A DNA stretch of 8,021 nt from contig CAKSWU010000043.1 in NCBI GenBank assembly GCA_934513205.1, forward strand, positions 1 through 8,021, written 5' to 3'. Each line of letters starts with the position of its first letter. Positions within the stretch are counted from its first letter, which is position 1. Position numbers and translations under genes: made by a program. Below the pieces are notes generated by a model, which was not told the DNA's origin, did not search any database, and worked only from the letters and a program-made list of their open reading frames with translations. Shown one piece after another: positions 6,924 to 8,021 of this stretch. The stretch comes from an uncultured Faecalibacterium sp. (GTDB lineage Bacteria; Bacillota; Clostridia; Oscillospirales; Ruminococcaceae).

Positions 6924-6956
6924 GGTGAAGTGACCAGCGATCACTTCACCTTTTTT
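6924..6956 (+). terminator. Intrinsic terminator of the csm operon
   Basis: A perfect 10-bp stem pairs GGTGAAGTGA (6924-6933) with TCACTTCACC (6941-6950) around a 7-nt loop and is followed by TTTTTT (6951-6956). It lies 26 nt after the cas6 stop and separates the cas operon from the next unit. Confidence 0.95.
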
Positions 6957-6969
6957 GTAGGAGTCATGC

Positions 6970-7024
6970 CCGGCAAAGCCAGCCGGACAGGCCTTGCCTG
7001 AACTGCTTTCACTCATGATATGAG
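6970..7024. other. Three small consecutive hairpins, function unknown
   Basis: Three 5-bp perfect inverted repeats follow each other: CCGGC/GCCGG (6970-6974 with 6982-6986), CAGGC/GCCTG (6988-6992 with 6996-7000) and CTCAT/ATGAG (7012-7016 with 7020-7024). No T-tract follows, so they are not terminators. The stretch from 6957 to 7054 has no supported gene on either strand. They may be remnants of a small repetitive element or chance in GC-rich DNA. Confidence 0.35.
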
Positions 7025-7054
7025 CCAGATGAAAAAACAGACGGGTCATATCCC

Positions 7055-7083
7055 TTGACTTCAGTCCCCCGGGGGAGTATACT
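7055..7083 (+). promoter_or_regulatory. Near-consensus sigma-70/SigA promoter of the T-box transcript
   Basis: The -35 is TTGACT (7055-7060) and the -10 is TATACT (7078-7083), with an exact 17-bp spacer. The transcript should start near 7090. The spacer and -10 are overlapped by two perfect palindromes, TCCCCCGGGGGA (7065-7076) and GGAGTATACTCC (7074-7085), which may be an operator. Confidence 0.9.
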
Positions 7084-7089
7084 CCGGGG

Positions 7090-7386
7090 CAGTGAAATAT
7101 TCGGCTATGACGAGAAAGAGTACCCGGAAAGAATGTTACAGAGAGCTGCCGGTTGGTGCAAGGCAGTACAGGGCGTCCGCGGGAAGATCCTCTCCGAGCT
7201 TTCCGGCTGAATGGGCGGTGTATGCGCCCCAGTAAGCGGGAACGGCAGGCCCCCGTTATCACGGGCCGCGCATTGTTGGATGCGCACTGAGGGGCCGGGC
7301 TTTGCACCGGCAATAAGAGTGGTACCGCAGAGGAGTTTATACGCCTTTGTCTCTTACGAACCGTAAGGGACAAAGGCGTTTTTGTT
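7090..7386 (+). promoter_or_regulatory. T-box riboswitch leader, apparent Ile (ATC) specifier
   Basis: Stem I has GACGAG (7109-7114), AGTA (7119-7122), ACAGAGAGC (7138-7146) and an apical hairpin CTGCC/GGCAG (7146-7150 with 7162-7166) with a GGTTGGTGCAA loop. The 3' strand reads GAA-G-ATC (7183-7189), the usual GAA-N-specifier arrangement, giving ATC (Ile). A hairpin GGGCG/CGCCC (7213-7217 with 7225-7229), the AGTA box (7231-7234) and stem III AACGG/CCGTT (7241-7245 with 7253-7257) follow. The T-box is at 7312-7330. Its UGGUACC bulge (7320-7326) is flanked by TAAGAG pairing CTCTTA (7351-7356) and GCAGAGG pairing CCTTTGT (7344-7350). Uncharged tRNA NCCA pairs with UGGN, so UGGU needs discriminator A, which fits tRNA-Ile and argues against Asp (GAT). 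One oddity is C instead of the usual A after the specifier. Confidence 0.95.
7342..7386 (+). terminator. Conditional terminator of the T-box leader
   Basis: CGCCTTTGTCTCTTACG (7342-7358) pairs with 7362-7378 over 17 bp with one T-G wobble and a 3-nt loop, and is followed by TTTTT (7379-7383). Its 5' arm contains the 13 bases (7344-7356) used by the antiterminator, so the two structures exclude each other. Charged tRNA should leave this terminator formed. Uncharged tRNA should favour read-through into the transporter gene. Confidence 0.95.
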
Positions 7387-7464
7387 TGCGGGAAAGCCAT
7401 TTCCCGGATGTTTCATTGCCTTTACATCCGCAAAAATAAGTGTTCAGGAAAAGGAGAGTTTATC

Positions 7465-8021
7465 ATGAAAACATTGGAAAAAGTAAGCGACTTTGTGGGC
7501 AAGTACATGGCCGCCATCGTTATTGTGGTGGCGGCACTGGCGCTGCTGTTCCCCGGCACCTTCAGCGTGGTAAAAACCGCGTGGGTCAACACCCTGCTGG
7601 GCATCGTTATGTTCGGCATGGGTCTTACCCTGAAGCCGGAGGATTTCAAGGTGGTGTTCAGCCGCCCGAAAGACGTGATCATCGGCTGCATTGCACAGTT
7701 CACCCTGATGCCCTTCCTTGCATGGGCGCTGACGCAGCTGTTCCACCTGCCCACCGAGCTGGCCATCGGCGTTATTCTTGTGGGTACCTGCCCCGGCGGC
7801 ACCTCCTCTAACGTGATGACCTATCTGTCCAAGGGCGACGTTGCACTGTCCGTTGGCATGACTGCCGTTTCCACCGTGCTGGCTCCCTTCCTCACCCCGC
7901 TGCTCACCCTGCTGTATGCCGGCCAGCGCGTGGATGTGAACCCTGTAAATATGTTCCTGTCCATCGTCAAGGTGGTGCTGGTGCCCATCGCACTGGGCTT
8001 TGTGGTCAACCACTTCTTCCA
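7465..8021 (+). CDS. BASS-family transporter (bile acid:sodium symporter / PanS-YocS-like), 5' part only
   Basis: The frame starts at ATG 7465, with AAGGAGAG at 7451-7458, and stays open to the window edge, giving 185 of probably about 310-330 residues. It is a polytopic membrane protein: hydrophobic segments near 15-31, 42-54, 72-92, 98-108, 125-150 and 163-181. The signature CPGGTSSNVMTYLSKGD (109-125) is diagnostic of BASS transporters. Ser115, Asn116, Ser129 and Thr133 correspond, with a constant offset of one, to the sodium-site residues I recall for the Neisseria ASBT homologue (Ser114, Asn115, Ser128, Thr132), so sodium coupling is likely. Known substrates in the family include bile acids and, for PanS, ketopantoate. 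The Ile-type T-box suggests an amino-acid-related or branched-chain keto-acid substrate here, which is inference. It is unrelated to the CRISPR operon. Confidence 0.95.
   Translation, partial: MKTLEKVSDFVGKYMAAIVIVVAALALLFPGTFSVVKTAWVNTLLGIVMFGMGLTLKPEDFKVVFSRPKDVIIGCIAQFTLMPFLAWALTQLFHLPTELAIGVILVGTCPGGTSSNVMTYLSKGDVALSVGMTAVSTVLAPFLTPLLTLLYAGQRVDVNPVNMFLSIVKVVLVPIALGFVVNHFF

Noticed and set aside
6924..6950. 10-bp inverted repeat after cas6 as a transposon end or attachment site
   Set aside because: It is followed at once by T6 and lies just after the operon stop codon, so an intrinsic terminator explains it fully. No target duplication or recombinase gene is present.
7187..7189. Asp (GAT, 7186-7188) as the T-box specifier
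   Set aside because: The T-box bulge is UGGU, which needs discriminator base A. tRNA-Asp normally has G73 and would need UGGC. The GAA-N-codon spacing also favours ATC.
6819..7400. 193-codon minus-strand open frame after cas6
   Set aside because: It is the reverse complement of the T-box leader, the promoter and the csm terminator, and its peptide is basic and low in complexity. The structured RNA on the plus strand explains the sequence.
7444..8013. Minus-strand open frame opposite the transporter gene
   Set aside because: The plus strand carries a clear BASS transporter with signature residues and a good ribosome site. The antisense peptide is His, Gln and Gly rich with no family resemblance.

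Overview
The window reads as chromosomal DNA of a fairly GC-rich Clostridia/Oscillospiraceae-type Firmicute. A Faecalibacterium, Gemmiger or Subdoligranulum relative is my best guess. The case rests on strong AAGGAG ribosome sites, a T-box tRNA-sensing leader, an intrinsic-terminator style typical of Firmicutes, and GC-rich third codon positions. No rRNA or other taxonomic marker is present, so the genus is inference.

Positions 1-290 hold the leader-distal end of a CRISPR array. Its 32-nt repeat carries a CCCC-GCAA-GGGG hairpin and ends in ACGGAAAC, the expected type III 8-nt crRNA 5' handle. The array is therefore transcribed on the + strand from a leader left of the window. The last repeat is eroded and merges into a terminator (285-319). 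A short AT-rich gap with an extended -10 promoter follows.

Positions 521-6897 hold a complete, tightly packed type III-A (Csm) effector operon in the order cas10/csm1, csm2, csm3, csm4, csm5, cas6. Each gene overlaps the next or is separated by 2 nt, and a strong intrinsic terminator (6924-6956) closes the operon. Cas6 would cut the array transcript. Csm1-Csm5 would assemble on the crRNA, Csm3 would cut target RNA (Asp32), and the intact GGDD of Cas10 should make cyclic oligoadenylate. No csm6/CARF effector and no cas1/cas2 lie in the window. Csm2 carries an unusual N-terminal Gly/Asn/Tyr/Ser/Arg low-complexity tail.

Positions 6957-8021 are a separate regulatory and transport unit: small hairpins, a near-consensus promoter (TTGACT-17-TATACT) buried in palindromic sequence, and a full T-box leader. 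In the leader the antiterminator and terminator can be paired by hand and are mutually exclusive. Next comes the 5' part of a BASS-family (bile acid:sodium symporter/PanS/YocS-like) transporter gene that runs off the window. The apparent specifier is ATC (Ile), and the UGGU bulge fits a tRNA with discriminator A73. Together they suggest a transporter regulated by uncharged tRNA-Ile.
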